Notes: generated from the letters alone by a model not told the origin. DNA of 64,000 nt from Bryopsis sp. KO-2023 (GCA_030272585.1 BSYQ01000002.1:124001-188000), one strand, 5' to 3'; shown: positions 23,393-35,007, counted from the first letter of the stretch. A program made the numbers and translations.

Positions 23393-25026
23393 CTACCCTT
23401 CAAACCCACCCCCATGGTGCTGCTGATCCTGGTCCTGCTCCTGCTCCTCTACAACATCGATTTCTTCCACCAGTGCATCATTCCATTCTCTAACGCTGAA
23501 CACTGTGCCCGAGTTCCCTGAATGACGCCTGAAACCGTCCAACCCCCCTCTTCCGGTTCTCCTGTAAACTTTAGTGTCTGATATGACAATGCCATGGATA
23601 TATAATGCTTCCTTTATTCTGTGGAGAATCCACGAGTTTTCCAGGGCCACGTTTTGGAGGAACTGTACCAGGTGGACCATCGACCGGAAGCTGATGGGGA
23701 ATTGGATTTTATAATCTCCGTTGAAGGTGTACCTGGTCCTGAGCTCCATGTCCTCCAACCGCAGCTGAACCCGCTCCTCATCCGATAATTGGATCTGGTC
23801 CTGTTGTACTGGGCACCTTCTGGGCACGGCTCTACCGCGCTGATCCGTTTGACAGGAGAAGCCATCAAAATCTCTCGGGAACGGGGTTTCTACTGGGTAC
23901 CTCTGGGGCTCACTCTGGTCCTGCCTGTGTGCGTGCATCTGGGCCCGCATCTGTTCAAAGTTAGGTTGGGGACCCCTGCCACCACTTCTGAGAGGTTCGT
24001 TTCCGAATCCTGATCCAGGCCTTGATCCTGACCCAAGTCCTGACCCCGATCCAAACCCTGATCCAAACCCCGATCCATATCCTGAATCTGGGTACTCTCC
24101 ATCTTCATATTCCGCACAGGATCCACGCCCTGGTTGAGGTCGGAACTCCCCAATCAGCTCCACTTCGCTGTCATCGTCTCCCCAGTGTTCCACAGGCTCC
24201 ACCTTGATGAATGAGCCAGGTCCTGATGGGGCCGGTTCATACGATGCTGCTGGTGGTGCCATTCCTGACCCTGATCCAACCGGTGGTGCTGCTGCTGGCG
24301 CTGAGGATCCTGATCCAGATGGCATGGGTGGTGCTGCTGGTGGTGCTGCTGGTGCTGGTGCTGGTGCCGGTGCTGGTGCTGGTGCTGGTGCTGGTGCTGG
24401 TGGTAATGGAATCGAGAAGTCTGCAGCAATCTGATCCGAGATTACTATCATATTCTGGACCTCAACTTCTAGCTGAGCCAGGTTCTGTTCCAGGCAATAT
24501 CCTGTGAGCACTCCTGCTCCATACACAACAACTTGTTACCCTAACAGGAAAAAAACAATAAAACAACCGCAGCATCAGATATTCAACTGATTTAACTCAC
24601 CTGTTTTAACCGATATCACCCGATGCGTATCCGAAGCCAGGTTCTGGTAACCCTCTCTCACGATTCCGGGTGGGCCTTGCTCCAGGTACACCAGCAAACG
24701 GTCCACGAGTCTGGGCAGGTACGGGTCGTTGTTCATCGCAGCTTGCAGATAACCGGATCCGAGAGTACTGCAAACCTTCAGGAACGGAACCTACACAACC
24801 AAGCAAACAAGAAATCTGTTTCCGGACAGACACCAACAGCAGCACCAACAGAAACCGCGACAACGATACTTACCCGTTCCAATCCGAAAAACCGACGCAG
24901 GGACCGGACGCAGCCATAGATTCTCTGCCGCGCGTCGGCAGGTTCTTTTCCCACCGCGGGAGGAATCGCGCCACCGAGGCTGTTAAGCTCCCGGGCGTAC
25001 CGAATAGCAGGGAACGCGTCGACCAT
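23393..25026 (-). CDS. second hAT-encoded protein, function unknown
   Basis: Three exons on the minus strand, 25026-24874, 24790-24601 and 24513-23393, give 487 residues. Both introns have GT-AG ends and keep the frame. I do not recognise the family. The N-terminal 115 residues look globular (FPAIRYARELNSL, VRSLRRFFGLER, YLPRLVDRLLVYLEQG). A long Pro-Ala repeat, a Ser/Gly/Pro region, an acidic patch (DDDSEVELIGEF) and a Gly-Ser repeat follow. The last 130 residues are again globular (IQFPISFRSMVHLVQFLQN) and end in an acidic Glu/Gln tail. It faces the transposase tail to tail within the transposon. It could be an accessory transposition factor, by analogy with two-gene transposons. It could also contain another short intron. 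Confidence 0.7.
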
Positions 25027-25289
25027 TTCAGAAACCGAGAGAAAAAAAACAGGACCTGGGGTAAAGGGACCGAAACCGGGACAAAAACAGGGACCGAAAC
25101 AGGGACCGCAATATGCAAACAGAGACAAGTCCAAGCATAACACGAGAAAAGAAGGTGGCCCAAACGCCTCGAGGCTCGACATATATTGGAGGCAGTTTTG
25201 CGCTGGACGTCACATCTGAGTCATCGGTGTGTCAGTGAACACGGGTAGTCGGATCGCAAGTCGGCATCAGACCCACACAACCGATTTTG

Positions 25290-25555
25290 AATGATGTGAC
25301 CGACATTGCGCCTTTCACACCGATCATGATCGGCACACCCCGATCACTGCACCGATCAAAGAAAACACGCCGACTTTGATCGGCCGACTATTCCGATCAC
25401 AGCCCCACGCCTTGATCGGATCGGGATCGTGATCGGCCGATGACGTTTTGTGATCGGATCGGTCGCCGATCCCGATTAATCGGTCCGATCAAAACACCGA
25501 TCACCGATGATCGACGCCGATCATGATCGGTTTTGAAAAAAAAAAAAAAAACCGA
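25290..25555. repeat. right subterminal GATCGG repeats of the hAT element
   Basis: Dense CCGATCA/GATCGG units in both orientations mirror those at the left end. A 15-base A tract lies within (about 25536-25550). Confidence 0.7.
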
Positions 25556-26210
25556 CTTTTTTTGTATCACTCCAAAACACACGTTCGTGAAAACCAGAGT
25601 CCGATCCGACCCCGTTTAGACCTGTTTACAGCAGGCCGATTATTACCTATCATATCCCTAGTATGGTTGTATCTGGTCTCTTTTTGTAATCTACTCCTTT
25701 AATCAAAACTCTACAGGAAAAAGTCCTCTAAGAGTGCTTTTACACATGAACAAAAAGAAAATGTCTCAACCTTATATATCCCAGGGAGAGTATTAGATTA
25801 AAAAAACCCAAATAACTCTATACTCAATCAGGAATGAAAGAAACAACAATCCTGATAGCAAATCGATTCAAAAACGAGATCGTCGCAACAAGAATTCGAC
25901 TCACTGCAACACCCAGCGAAAATCGAGCAACAAAAATTCGACTCACTGGAACGCCCAGCGAAAATCGACCGGCCTGCAACTTTTTCAATCTCACGAGCGT
26001 TTCAATGGGAGGTATTCCTCGACCACGTTTGCTCAACTGGGAAACGATGCTCTACCAACACATGTCTAAACCAAAGCTCCGAAACCAAAAGGAGTAGATT
26101 ACAAAAAGAGACTGGATACAACTAGTGTTCCCATTACGCCTTATGTTTGATGAGCAAGTGTTGCTGTCCCACGTTTGTCCAATCAATCAACCAACAGAAA
26201 CCATAACCTA

Positions 26211-26640
26211 ACCAACCCCTGTCTCGGCGACAAGCAACATCATGTCTAGCGAGTTGTGCTGCCACAACAACGCACGAACACCTCTGTCACTCCTTTCCCT
26301 AGAACCCCCCCATCTGGCAAGACGGGGATTGGGGTGCGCCAGCTTGCAATATTTTTGGTTGGTTTGTTTTTCGAGCACGGGCGTTTTGTATCTGATGAAA
26401 AGTAATACGAAAGGCTGTGGTGTAAAATAGTTAGTGCATAACTCGGTTCTAGTTTAGCAGCACGGTCGATTGTCCATCACAACGCTCGCCAGGAAAAAAC
26501 CAGGAAAGAGGGGGCGGGGACTTACTTCGATACTTACACTGACTTACAGGGGTTCAAGAAGGAAAAGCAAATGGTGTTGCACCATCCCCCCGATGCTGCT
26601 GGCTGGGTTCGGCCATATCCACACTCTTGGGGGGTTCTCT
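26211..26640. other. no gene recognised
   Basis: Short frames only. A degenerate piece of the dispersed repeat (CCCCCCGATGCTGCTGGCTG) lies at about 26583-26602. Confidence 0.3.
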
Positions 26641-26712
26641 TTGTGTTTCCCCCGATGCTTTAGCCTGAGGCTCTGGTCTGGCATGTATTGTAGTATTTTT
26701 GGTTGGTTGAGG
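26641..26712 (+). repeat. dispersed repeat, copy 4
   Basis: CCCCCGATGCTTTAG, then GGCTCTGGTCTGGCATGT, then TTTTTGGTTGGTTG. It contains a small insertion in the core. Confidence 0.75.
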
Positions 26713-27214
26713 ACATGTCTGACTCAGTGACGGTAGCTCGCAGACTGTGGATGACTTTGAAACCGTCATAGATTAGTTTTTCCTGGAGTTTATGAGATAT
26801 TATTCTGACAGTTGACACTCAGCTCCTTACACACGAGAATGTTACGTGCCTCAAAGCCACTGCAACACATAACGCAAGCGAGTGTCATAACAGCTCGTCC
26901 AAGTCAACCCCACACACTCGACCAGCAGTACGTCATGGCGTACGTGGCTGTGTTCATGCAATCGCCCATGCAATGAGCAGCACAGATAGTCCCGACGAAA
27001 TCCGGCAAATCGACGCCACTCATTGTGGCGTCGCTTTTCACTAAAGCAAGAAAGCAACCCATCTCCGACACGAAGATCTCAGTCGTGGGCACAGCGCATA
27101 GCGAGTCCGACATGGGAGCTTGACTCAGCTCACGCTGTAGTGTTCGCAGCCTTGTTTTCCTACAAGAACGACGTCTGAGCACCTTTCGGGTTATAGTCGA
27201 CTACCTCGGGCAAG
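26713..27214. promoter_or_regulatory. upstream region of the secreted PAN-like gene
   Basis: About 500 bp without a supported gene, ending at the start codon of the following gene. No clear TATA box is seen. It contains a short palindromic stretch around GACGCCACTCATTGTGGCGTC (split here as GACGCCAC and GTGGCGTC, 27011-27031). Confidence 0.3.
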
Positions 27215-27791
27215 ATGGCTTCTTCACCTTCGTTCGTTCTTTCGGCCGTGGTCGTGGTGGCCCTCTTCTGCGTGGCATCTGCGTTCTCGGACTGCCAGGA
27301 GCAGCAGAATTGCTACTGGGATCATGGGCAAACCGCGTACGTTGCAAAGCTCTCAAGCTGCGTGGAGGGGGCAATCGTTTTCCCTTTTTTCGTGCACCCT
27401 GTCTGTCCACAGCTGTTGTTTCACCAAGATCTGTCGTTTTCGCTTCGCAGGTCCTATGAAAATGTTGGCACCTTCGGGGAGTGCTGCTACTATTGCAACC
27501 GACACCCCAGTAAGGCTGCACACTCTGGAATCTCGTCTCTGTGTGGCTTTGTTTCGCGACACTAAGCTGATTTCTTGGCTGTCTGTAGCTTGCGACCGCT
27601 GGTCGTATGACACCGAGACTCGCAACTGCTACTTGACCATGCCCTGGGTCCAGGATTGGAAGCATAACGGCAAACAAGGCTGGTGGTGCGGCCGCAATCA
27701 CAGATACGTCGGTGAGGAAGAGCAGCCAGCGAACGGGATGCCGGAGCTGGTGGAAAACTACTCCAGCGCCAGGAAGTTCGGCAAGTTGTGA
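27215..27791 (+). CDS. secreted small cysteine-rich PAN/apple-like protein
   Basis: Three exons, 27215-27336, 27451-27509 and 27589-27791, give 127 residues. Donors are GTACGT and GTAAGG; acceptors are CGCAG and TGTAG; the frame is kept at both joints. Residues 1-23 form a signal peptide (basic-free start, hydrophobic core VLSAVVVVALFCVASA). The mature part has the Cys spacing of a PAN/apple module: CQEQQNC, then FGECCYYCNRHP, then CDRWSYDTETRNCYL, then GWWCGR. The CC-x2-C then C-x-x-W-x-Y run is typical. PAN/apple modules bind proteins or sugars outside the cell. The module is single, so this is a minimal secreted protein. A copy of the dispersed repeat begins 70 bp after the stop. The family call is inference from spacing. 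Confidence 0.75.
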
Positions 27792-27860
27792 GTGCTTGAC
27801 AATGGCGGAGCGTGCTCCACGATTGCCCCCCCCACGTGACTTTGCCCGATTCGATTTCTG

Positions 27861-27918
27861 TTTGTGTTTCCCCCGATGCTGTAGGCCCCGGCCTGGCCTG
27901 TGTTGTGCTATTTTTGTT
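27861..27918 (+). repeat. dispersed repeat, copy 5
   Basis: TTTCCCCCGATGCTGTAGGC, then CCCGGCCTGGCCTGTGTTGT, then a T-rich end. It probably lies in the 3' untranslated or trailing region of the preceding gene. Confidence 0.75.
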
Positions 27919-28768
27919 TCACCAAGTCGGCTGGGCACAATGTTGTGTGGAGTGTGCACCTCGACGTGAGTAAGAGCGCTGACTATCTTTTCTTGTCTGG
28001 TGGCGGCGCAGTTTTGACTAGATGACAGACGGGCTCGTCACGTGCGCCAAGCGTCAATCGATTTTTTGGAGAGAAGCGTTCTGTTGGCGGGGCAGAACAC
28101 GATTTTTGACCACTTTTTGAGTTTTGTTCAGCACTGTTTTTTTGTATTACTTTTTTTTTTTACCAGGTGAAAATGTAGTTTAAGTCAGGCCTTGCAAGAC
28201 TTGTGATACTTTTGTTGGGTTGGTTGGGATGCATACGTTATTTGAGAGGTCTCGGAGAAGCTAGCGTTTCTTTCTTAACGCTTCTTTGCTTGTGCGTCCT
28301 ATCTGCTTAACGAAAACACTTGATGCGATGCGTGTTTATTCCACAACTCACCCCTGTGCCTGTGTGCGGTTTTTGCAATGTTTTTCACAACCTGTAAACC
28401 CTTCCGCTGATCTTACCTGACGAAAAACTAAGCCAGGCAACGTCATGCACCCCTAACCCCCAGTAAAGCTGAGTGATTTACGCGGCCCATCGACAGTCAA
28501 ACGAAATCTCGATCAAAAAAACAAGCCACGCTCTGCGACTCCCGGCCGCGTTTTTTCGGAAGGGTACTCAAAAACGCGTAAATATCAGTCCAACTGGAAT
28601 GAGTCTGACATCGTGTCTGACAACGCAGTCTGCAAGGTAGTCGGTTTACCCCGCTCGCGTCGCGCCGGTCGAGCAACCCTAAAACTCCGCTCCGTGAATT
28701 GTCAAGTTGAATTCTTTTTAGAGAAAAAAATAATAATAAAAAAAAAAGAATATATATATATATCTCTC
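27919..28768. other. no gene recognised
   Basis: No supported frame. A partial GGTTGGTTGG end of the dispersed repeat lies near 28215. Confidence 0.3.
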
Positions 28769-28829
28769 TTTGTATTCCCCCGATGATTTAGGCTCTGGCC
28801 TGTCATGTCTTGTATATTTTCGGTTGGTC
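28769..28829 (+). repeat. dispersed repeat, copy 6
   Basis: TTCCCCCGATGATTTAGGCT, then CTGGCCTGTCATGTCTTGTA, then TTTTCGGTTGG. Confidence 0.75.
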
Positions 28830-29468
28830 CAGTTGGCTGTCGACAATGTCGAAGTGAGCGTTTGGCTGATCGTCGAATAAAGGTTACGCTGTGTGCGGTT
28901 CTTTTCAAGTTTTTTTGCGCTACATTTGCTGGCTTCATAGGTTTTCCGAGCGAACGCAACCTTTTCAACCCGAGCAAGTGAGATGTTTGTTTTCAGACGG
29001 GGGGAATTCAACACGTTGGCTCCATCCGAAAAGGGTTTTGTCGGCGACACGGAACTGGGTTTTGAAACGCGCGCTTCTAAAAAGAACAGGGCAATGACAG
29101 TATGCGTGTTTTTTTGTTAACTCTTTTGTTACTTCGGCCATACAACAAACAGCATATCGAAGCTTACAGAAAGACCTAGATACAACCAAGAAGAAGACTA
29201 TATCCTTGCTGCCGAGATCTGATCTGTACTATAAATAATCTCATTCAATTGGGTCTGACACAACACTTATGTTTTTTTCCGTGTAAAGGGAAAAAAACAC
29301 AAGTAGGGTTGAGTATGGGACGAATTATGTTCCGATCTTGTATTTTTTTCCTTGGATAGCAAATTTTCTTTCGAATTTTCGCCGAAGCTTGGTTTTTGAT
29401 AGAGTGGAATGGATTCTTTCTTCCAAGGCTGAAGGGCTTCTTTTTTTTCTTTTTTTTCCCTTTTTTCT
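28830..29468. other. no gene recognised
   Basis: AT-rich; short frames only. Confidence 0.3.
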
Positions 29469-29520
29469 TTGAATGCTATCTATTGGCTTTGGCATTTCTT
29501 GTAATATTTTTGGTTGGTTG
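29469..29520 (+). repeat. dispersed repeat, copy 7 (diverged)
   Basis: GAATGCTATCTATTGGCTTT, then GGCATTTCTTGTAATATTTT, then TGGTTGGTTG. The C-rich start is replaced by pyrimidines. Confidence 0.6.
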
Positions 29521-29819
29521 GCTCTTTTTATTTTTTTACAATTGATGTTGCAGGCTTTTGCTTGTGCTTTAAAAAAAATGAATCTTCTTGTTTGTTTTTT
29601 TGTTTCTTTGACATTCTCTGGTTGGTTTCCTTTTTTTTGAAAATCTATTTGGTGTTGTTCATGGCTCTTTGATAAAAATCAGCACCTTGTATATGGATAG
29701 AAGAAAAAAAAACAAGAGGAGAAAAAAGAGACAAAAAGATTAGAATCAATCAATATTACATGGCAGAAGCCCAGGCCTCTATTGCAACACAAAAAGACTC
29801 CAGCATACATAATTCTCCA

Positions 29820-29872
29820 AACCAAGAATAGTACAAGACATGCCAGGCCAGAGCCTATATAGCATAGGGGTT
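29820..29872 (-). repeat. dispersed repeat, copy 8 (minus)
   Basis: On the plus strand it reads AACCAAGAATAGTACAAGAC, then ATGCCAGGCCAGAGCCTATA, then AGCATAGGGG, the complement of the family consensus. Confidence 0.7.
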
Positions 29873-30153
29873 ATACACTGTATACTTTTCAGAGAACTAC
29901 CCCCCCCCCCCCCAGCCAGCAAGGTCAGCCAGCATCATACAAAAATATTACACCAAAAACAAAATCGAGTCTTTTTCACACAACGACCCCATTCCTTTTC
30001 CTCACCATCATGCGCCGACCCAGAAATGGAAAGTAAGGCAGTGCGTCATAAAAAAAAACACAAACCAGGCCTGGTCCTGCCAAAATTGGCGCCAAACGTG
30101 TCGATAAAAATCAACGATCTCATAAAGAGAGACAGCGCTCCTGCTTGCTTTCT

Positions 30154-30219
30154 CCAACCAACCCAAAACATTACAAAACGTACCAGGCCAGAGCCTAAAA
30201 AAGCATCGGGGGAATGTAA
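30154..30219 (-). repeat. dispersed repeat, copy 9 (minus)
   Basis: CCAACCAACCCAAAACATTA, then CGTACCAGGCCAGAGCCTAA, then AGCATCGGGGGAA. Confidence 0.75.
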
Positions 30220-31039
30220 AGAAAAAACGTTGCGCTTCCTCCAATAGCAGCATCAAAGCTCGCAACAAACTCTGAACCCCACCCCGAAGTCTTTTTTGTA
30301 TTTCGACGCAGTCCCGCCTTTTTTGGTGCAGCTTCGAACGACGACGAAGCAGAGCCTCACGCAATCACGACACCAAAACAGATCGGCTGCAGAAAAAACA
30401 AAAACGAATGAACCGTCAGTTCTTTTGCTCTCACCTCACGTATCTTGTTATATTTCTGGTTGGTTGGTTGGTTGGCCTTCCTGATGCTATAGGCTCTGGT
30501 CTGGCATGGTTTTTGCAGAGTTTTTCGTTGGACTTCGCGCGTTCGCACTCAAAACAAAGAAAGAGAAAAAACTCGACCAAGTGAAAAGGCTCCAGAATTG
30601 GGGACAAGAACTGGAGAGAAACCGCCACGTCGTCTGGAAAACATTGGTAAATGCACCTGGCGTGAGAGCGTTTTCAGAAAGAGTCCCCTCTCTGAGCGGA
30701 CCTGTCGCAGAATCTACTGGCCTAGAAACCACCCATTTCTTTTTATTTGCTTTGTTTTTTGTTGAAGCTATAAGAACCAAGACAAAGATTGCGAGAGGTT
30801 TCGACATGGCGGCGCACGCCCAGGTTGAAGAGCAGACCACTTCAAATAATAACACCGGGTGGTTTGACCTGAATCAATCGCCGGCTCTCAATTCAACGCT
30901 ATCAGTGTGCTGTGAAAATTGAGCTTCAGATTTATTGCCGAACAAATCAGCATACTTTGATCGTAAAGGAGTGAAGGATGATGTCTTAACTGTGGGCGGA
31001 GTAAATCGTACAAAGGAGTTTGGGATATAGCACACTGAG
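30220..31039. other. no gene recognised; contains dispersed repeat copy 10
   Basis: A rearranged copy of the dispersed repeat lies at 30458-30512: four GGTT units come first, then CCTGATGCTATAGGCTCT and GGTCTGGCATGG. A 138-codon frame at 30506-30922 has no domain and starts inside that repeat, so I do not call it a gene. Confidence 0.4.
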
Positions 31040-31042
31040 ATG

Positions 31043-32035
31043 CACTATAGGAAATCGCGCTCTGTGCGGGGTTTTTTTGAAACCCCGCACAGAAGCCCAA
31101 AACCCGTGTTTAGACCCGCACAGGGCCAGAATAGCCCCGCACGGCTCTGTGCCCCGGCCTGGCCCGAAATACTACGGTGTCACATTTTAGCCCCGCACAG
31201 AACAGAACCCCGCACACAGAGACTGACGTCTTTCCCGTTGTGAGACCCCGCACACAAAAGCCAAAGCCCCGTACGGTGTGCGGGGTATTATTTTCTCTGT
31301 ACGGGATGCTGTGCGGGGTGAATGCAATAGACGTCGAAATCCTTGTGCGGGGTGCGACCTGTGCGGGGCGAAAATGGGACCCCGTAGTATTTCGGGCCAG
31401 GCCGGGGCACAGAGCCGTGCGGGGCTATTCTGGCCCTGTGCGTGGGTGTTGAGGGGTCAGTGCGATTTTTGCAGCACCCCGCACAAGGAGGCCAGCACCG
31501 CGCACAACTGTGCGGGGTCCCTGTGCGGGGTGGTCATAATAATCGTGTGCGGGGCCCTTGTCTGTGCGGGGCGAAATTGCGACACCGCAGTATTTCGGGC
31601 CAGGCCGGGGCACAGGGCCGTGCGGGGCTATTCTGGCCCTGCGTGGGTGTTGAGGGGTCAGTGCGATTTTAGCAGCACCCCGCACAAGGAGGCCAGCACC
31701 GCGCACAACTGTGCGGGGTCCTTGTGCGGGGTGATTGCCACGACCCTGTGCGGGCTCCTCTTGTGTGTGTACGGGGTGGATGTGATTCGCGTGTGCCGGC
31801 GTTTTTCGTTCCTGTGCGGGGTGGTCATGATTATTGTGTGCGGGGCTCTTGTCTGTGCGGGGCTAAATTGCGACACCGCAGTATTATGGGCCAGGCCGGG
31901 GCACAGGGCCGTGCGGGGCTATTCTGGCCCTGTGCGTGGGTTTTGAGGGGTCAGTGCGATTTTCGTAACACCCCGCAGAGGGAGGCCAGCACCGCGCACA
32001 ACTGTGCGGGGTCCCTGTGCGGGGTTGCACTGTGT
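31043..32035. repeat. left subterminal repeat region of the CACTA element
   Basis: Nearly 1 kb of TGTGCGGGG and CCCCGCACA in both orientations. A larger unit of about 180-280 bp, containing GCCAGGCCGGGGCACAG and AGGCCAGCACCGCGCACA, recurs at about 31395-31540, 31590-31730 and 31885-32030. Near 31060-31095 the repeats form a hairpin around a T run. In CACTA elements such repeats bind the element's own DNA-binding protein. Confidence 0.85.
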
Positions 32036-35007
32036 GCATGCTGGGTGATTGTAGAAACACATCTGTGCAGCTTCATGGTGACAATATGGTCGTTACAATA
32101 AAGCTACGATGACAAAACCCCAAATGCAGACCCCATTTTATGATCGAAGACCTGCCCATTCCCACCTATTCCAAAAAAGAAATAAAAAACCAAAAAAATG
32201 GCCCAAAACCATGAACTCTAATCCTGCCAATGGCTGCCATTCCGACCTTGCGCTTGTCTTTCAATGAAACAAAGCTCGTTGAACATATCAATACCCGGCA
32301 TCTGACCCACTTCTTTTTAATAAGGTGCAATTGTTGAAATGTCCATAATAATTACAACATATATTGTCATATGCATCTGGATCCGGGTTCACTGAGGTTG
32401 GGAAAGTCTTAATAAAGTCCGTTTCCTGAATGAAAACCAAATAGAAAAAACGTTTTTTAAGAAAACATTGCGGATGTGTGATGCCAAAAACAAAACAAGC
32501 TTGTTGCACCATAGTTGCAAAAAGGGGGGGCAGAAATCACCCTATCCAGCTGCCCTCTGCAATTATTGTTACCTTTTTTTCATGGGGTGGACAGGCTGCC
32601 CATTCTAACACACCTCCATCTTTCTTTTTCTGCCGGGATTGGTCTTTTGGATCCTCCGACTGAGCGGGCTGGCATTCCTTGAATAATCTCCACTGTACCT
32701 CATCTTTACGAACAAAAGAATACATCCCCCCTTCCATGGACCCATGAGCTGATTAGCCCGGCCATCGAATCCCTCACTGCCCGGTAGACAAAACCAGCTG
32801 TCAACCCCCCCCCAAAAGGAAAGGCCTGCCCAATCAAAAAGAACTACGATCTGGTGTGTACTGTATCATGCGGATTTTGTACATTTCCTGCGTCCAAGGG
32901 TTGGAATAAATCAATTATTTCAAGATAACTAAAAGCCACCAACATCTTTTCTGTTTTGCCTCTTCCATTACTGCAAAAAAAGGTTCCTGCATATGGGATG
33001 CATCTTGCTGATGCACCCACAGCATAATTCCCTGTAACACATCAGGGCAATTTTTTTTTGGTTTTCTAACACGTTTGATGTTTTTTTGGGGACTGTCCAT
33101 GTCGGCCCCATGGCAGAGACGTTGCTCATTGGATTTCCCACCTTCGACTTCCTCTTGAGTATCGTTTCTCCACAGATCATACCTGATCCACAACTTGGTG
33201 TTTTGCACTGGATAACACTTTCAGCAGGGGGGTCGAGGGGTGGACTTCTCTATCCTTTCATTGTGGTGTCTGTAAGGCAAAAAAAAAAACAGACTTAACC
33301 CTCAAGTTCAACTGTTGCAACATAGACACATGGAGGCAAAGCTAACCAGGTCCATATATATATAAAATTTTTATTTGGAGTGGCTTACAGCCTGTGGATA
33401 TTTGAAGGTGATCAATCTGGGGGAACCAGTTCGATGGCGGTTCGTGGCAGGTCTGGATGGCCTGAGAATTCCCAGAGCAACTGTTTTGCAGGACGTTCAT
33501 GTGGCAGTTCCAGTGCCGTGTTTGTACCTTCGACTGTCAGTCGGATCCTACGAAACCCCCCACAAATACAGTCTTCATTTAATATCTCCTCATCTCTCAA
33601 TGCTGGAGCCCATTTTATCAAATTTTTCCAAAATGATACAACGAGAACCTTGGAAATGCCTGACATCTGTTCCATGTGATTTTTTCTCCCCGAACCTGTT
33701 TGCTGGGGCCACATTTCGCTGCATCGACGACTTCCAACAGACATTTCGCTGTCGGGGAGGGGAAATTTCTTATTTCCTGCGACCCCTGGCATTGGGCCAA
33801 GCATAACAGCTCTTCTTCGTACTTCCTGCAAACATCACTGGTCATTGCTGATGAATTGAAGCCAATTTGGTTGCCACTGGGGGAAGCAACCTGGAGATCT
33901 CCCTCCTTCTGGATACCCTGAAAATAGGCACATTTTGCTGCGATCTCTTTTTTCACAAGCTCGGAAATCTCTCTCATTGCTTCCAGCTTGACACCAGACT
34001 CCTCGGCAACCGCTGAGGCTGCCGTACTCACACCCTGCAACAAAGACCTGCAACAAATCACATTCTAACTGAGCACATCAGCAGCGATGTGCGGCTCGCA
34101 CATCAGCTTGGGTTTGTACTTGGCCAGTCGCACTTGTGTTTCCATTGCGACCATCTCCGCAACCCTCCTCCTCCATCCCTGTTAAAACTCCTCCTCCATC
34201 TACTTTGTCTTTTTATTTTCCTGTTGAAATGTGCTGCTCGGTGCACCCAACTGCATTCAGCTTCCGATTCCCTTCCGACTGTGACCTCCCCTGGAAGCAC
34301 CATAAAACCACTTGTGACACGAAGTGCCTGACACGAAGTGCACTTTCAATTGTGTACCTTGCAACGGCCATCATAAGAAACCGACGATGTGAGGTGTCAA
34401 GAAGTGATGGGCCCTGTCGTCGAGTTCTCGTGTTCGGGAGAGAAGTGATGGGCCCTGTCGTCGAGTTCTCGTGTTCGGGAGAGATCCTGGTGGATGGGAT
34501 CCATACCTGAAACAGTGGAACAATACCTTTCCGCCGACCCCAGCGTGGCGCTCTTCCAGAAGCCTTCGCTTACCCGATTGTGGCGAACAGAAAAGTTAGA
34601 AAACCTTAGTCACGTGTCAAAATGCGCATGTCTGACGACGTCGAATGATGTGACGGTCGGATTTGACGTCTGCATGGAGTTGACGACGGACGCCTAGTTT
34701 TCGTGAAGCGGGGCTTGGGGAAGAGGGATATTTCCATGGGTGTTGTGGGTCGTTAAGTGGGAGGAGTGGGGTTTGAACTCGGGTCACTTGAGTCCGATAA
34801 TGTTCCACATTTGTTTCTTCTTCGTGGTTGATCTCCTTACTAATTGGCTTCATCGATGACTTGCAACTTTAAGTTTATCTGATTGTTGGCTTCAAGTGTA
34901 GCTTCGTGATCGTTACGTTGAAGAACATAGACAAAATGTTACGGCCGCCAATTCATAACACAAAAAAGGACAAAAATGAAAATAAAGAAAGAACAGAACA
35001 CCCAACA
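32036..35007 (-). other. CACTA interior with unrecognised exon-like minus-strand blocks
   Basis: No assignable gene. Exon-like minus-strand blocks with plausible splice acceptors occur at about 33040-32915 (after TGTTACAG; reads GIMLWVHQQDASHMQEPFFA) and 34045-33780 (reads MREISELVKKEIAAKCAYF, helical). Other frames at 33412-33831 overlap. They may be pieces of a captured host gene, as in the second CACTA element, or exons of a third element gene. A 41-bp unit is doubled in tandem at about 34400-34483 (core AAGTGATGGGCCCTGTCGTC). Confidence 0.35.

Larger units (their letters stand above)
19675..25665 (+). mobile_element. complete hAT transposon, 5,991 bp
   Basis: It starts CATACTAGGGATCC and ends with the complement of CATACTAGGGAT. 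The flanks are exact 8-bp duplications GTTGTATC (19667-19674 and 25666-25673), the size hAT elements make. It carries a spliced transposase gene on the plus strand and a second spliced gene on the minus strand. Both ends hold dense GATCGG/CCGATC repeats. The terminal inverted repeats are only about 12 bp. The left terminus also occurs alone at 38439, so the family has other copies. Confidence 0.9.
19581..26208. mobile_element. TA-flanked foldback element, interrupted by a hAT transposon
   Basis: The termini are inverted copies of GGTTATGGTTTCTGTT, each flanked by TA (19579-19580 and 26209-26210). The left arm is 19581-19674 continued at 25674-25699; the right arm is about 26090-26208. The arms are about 120 bp and match closely. 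Without the hAT insertion the element is about 630 bp. A TA duplication suggests a Tc1/mariner-type transposase in trans. A unit of about 40 bp with core GAAAATCGA is tandemly doubled in the centre (about 25885-25970). No protein is encoded. Confidence 0.75.

Noticed and set aside
23393..24526. Plus-strand frames opposite the second hAT gene (Gly/Ala repeats, 24204-24507)
   Set aside because: They mirror the Pro-Ala coding repeat; the minus strand has proper exons on both sides.
30506..30922. A 138-codon frame as a gene
   Set aside because: It begins inside a dispersed-repeat copy and shows no domain or splice sites.
31043..32035. Frames up to 222 codons such as 31278-31946
   Set aside because: They are translations of the TGTGCGGGG subterminal repeats with repeated CAG/VRG peptides and no gene structure.
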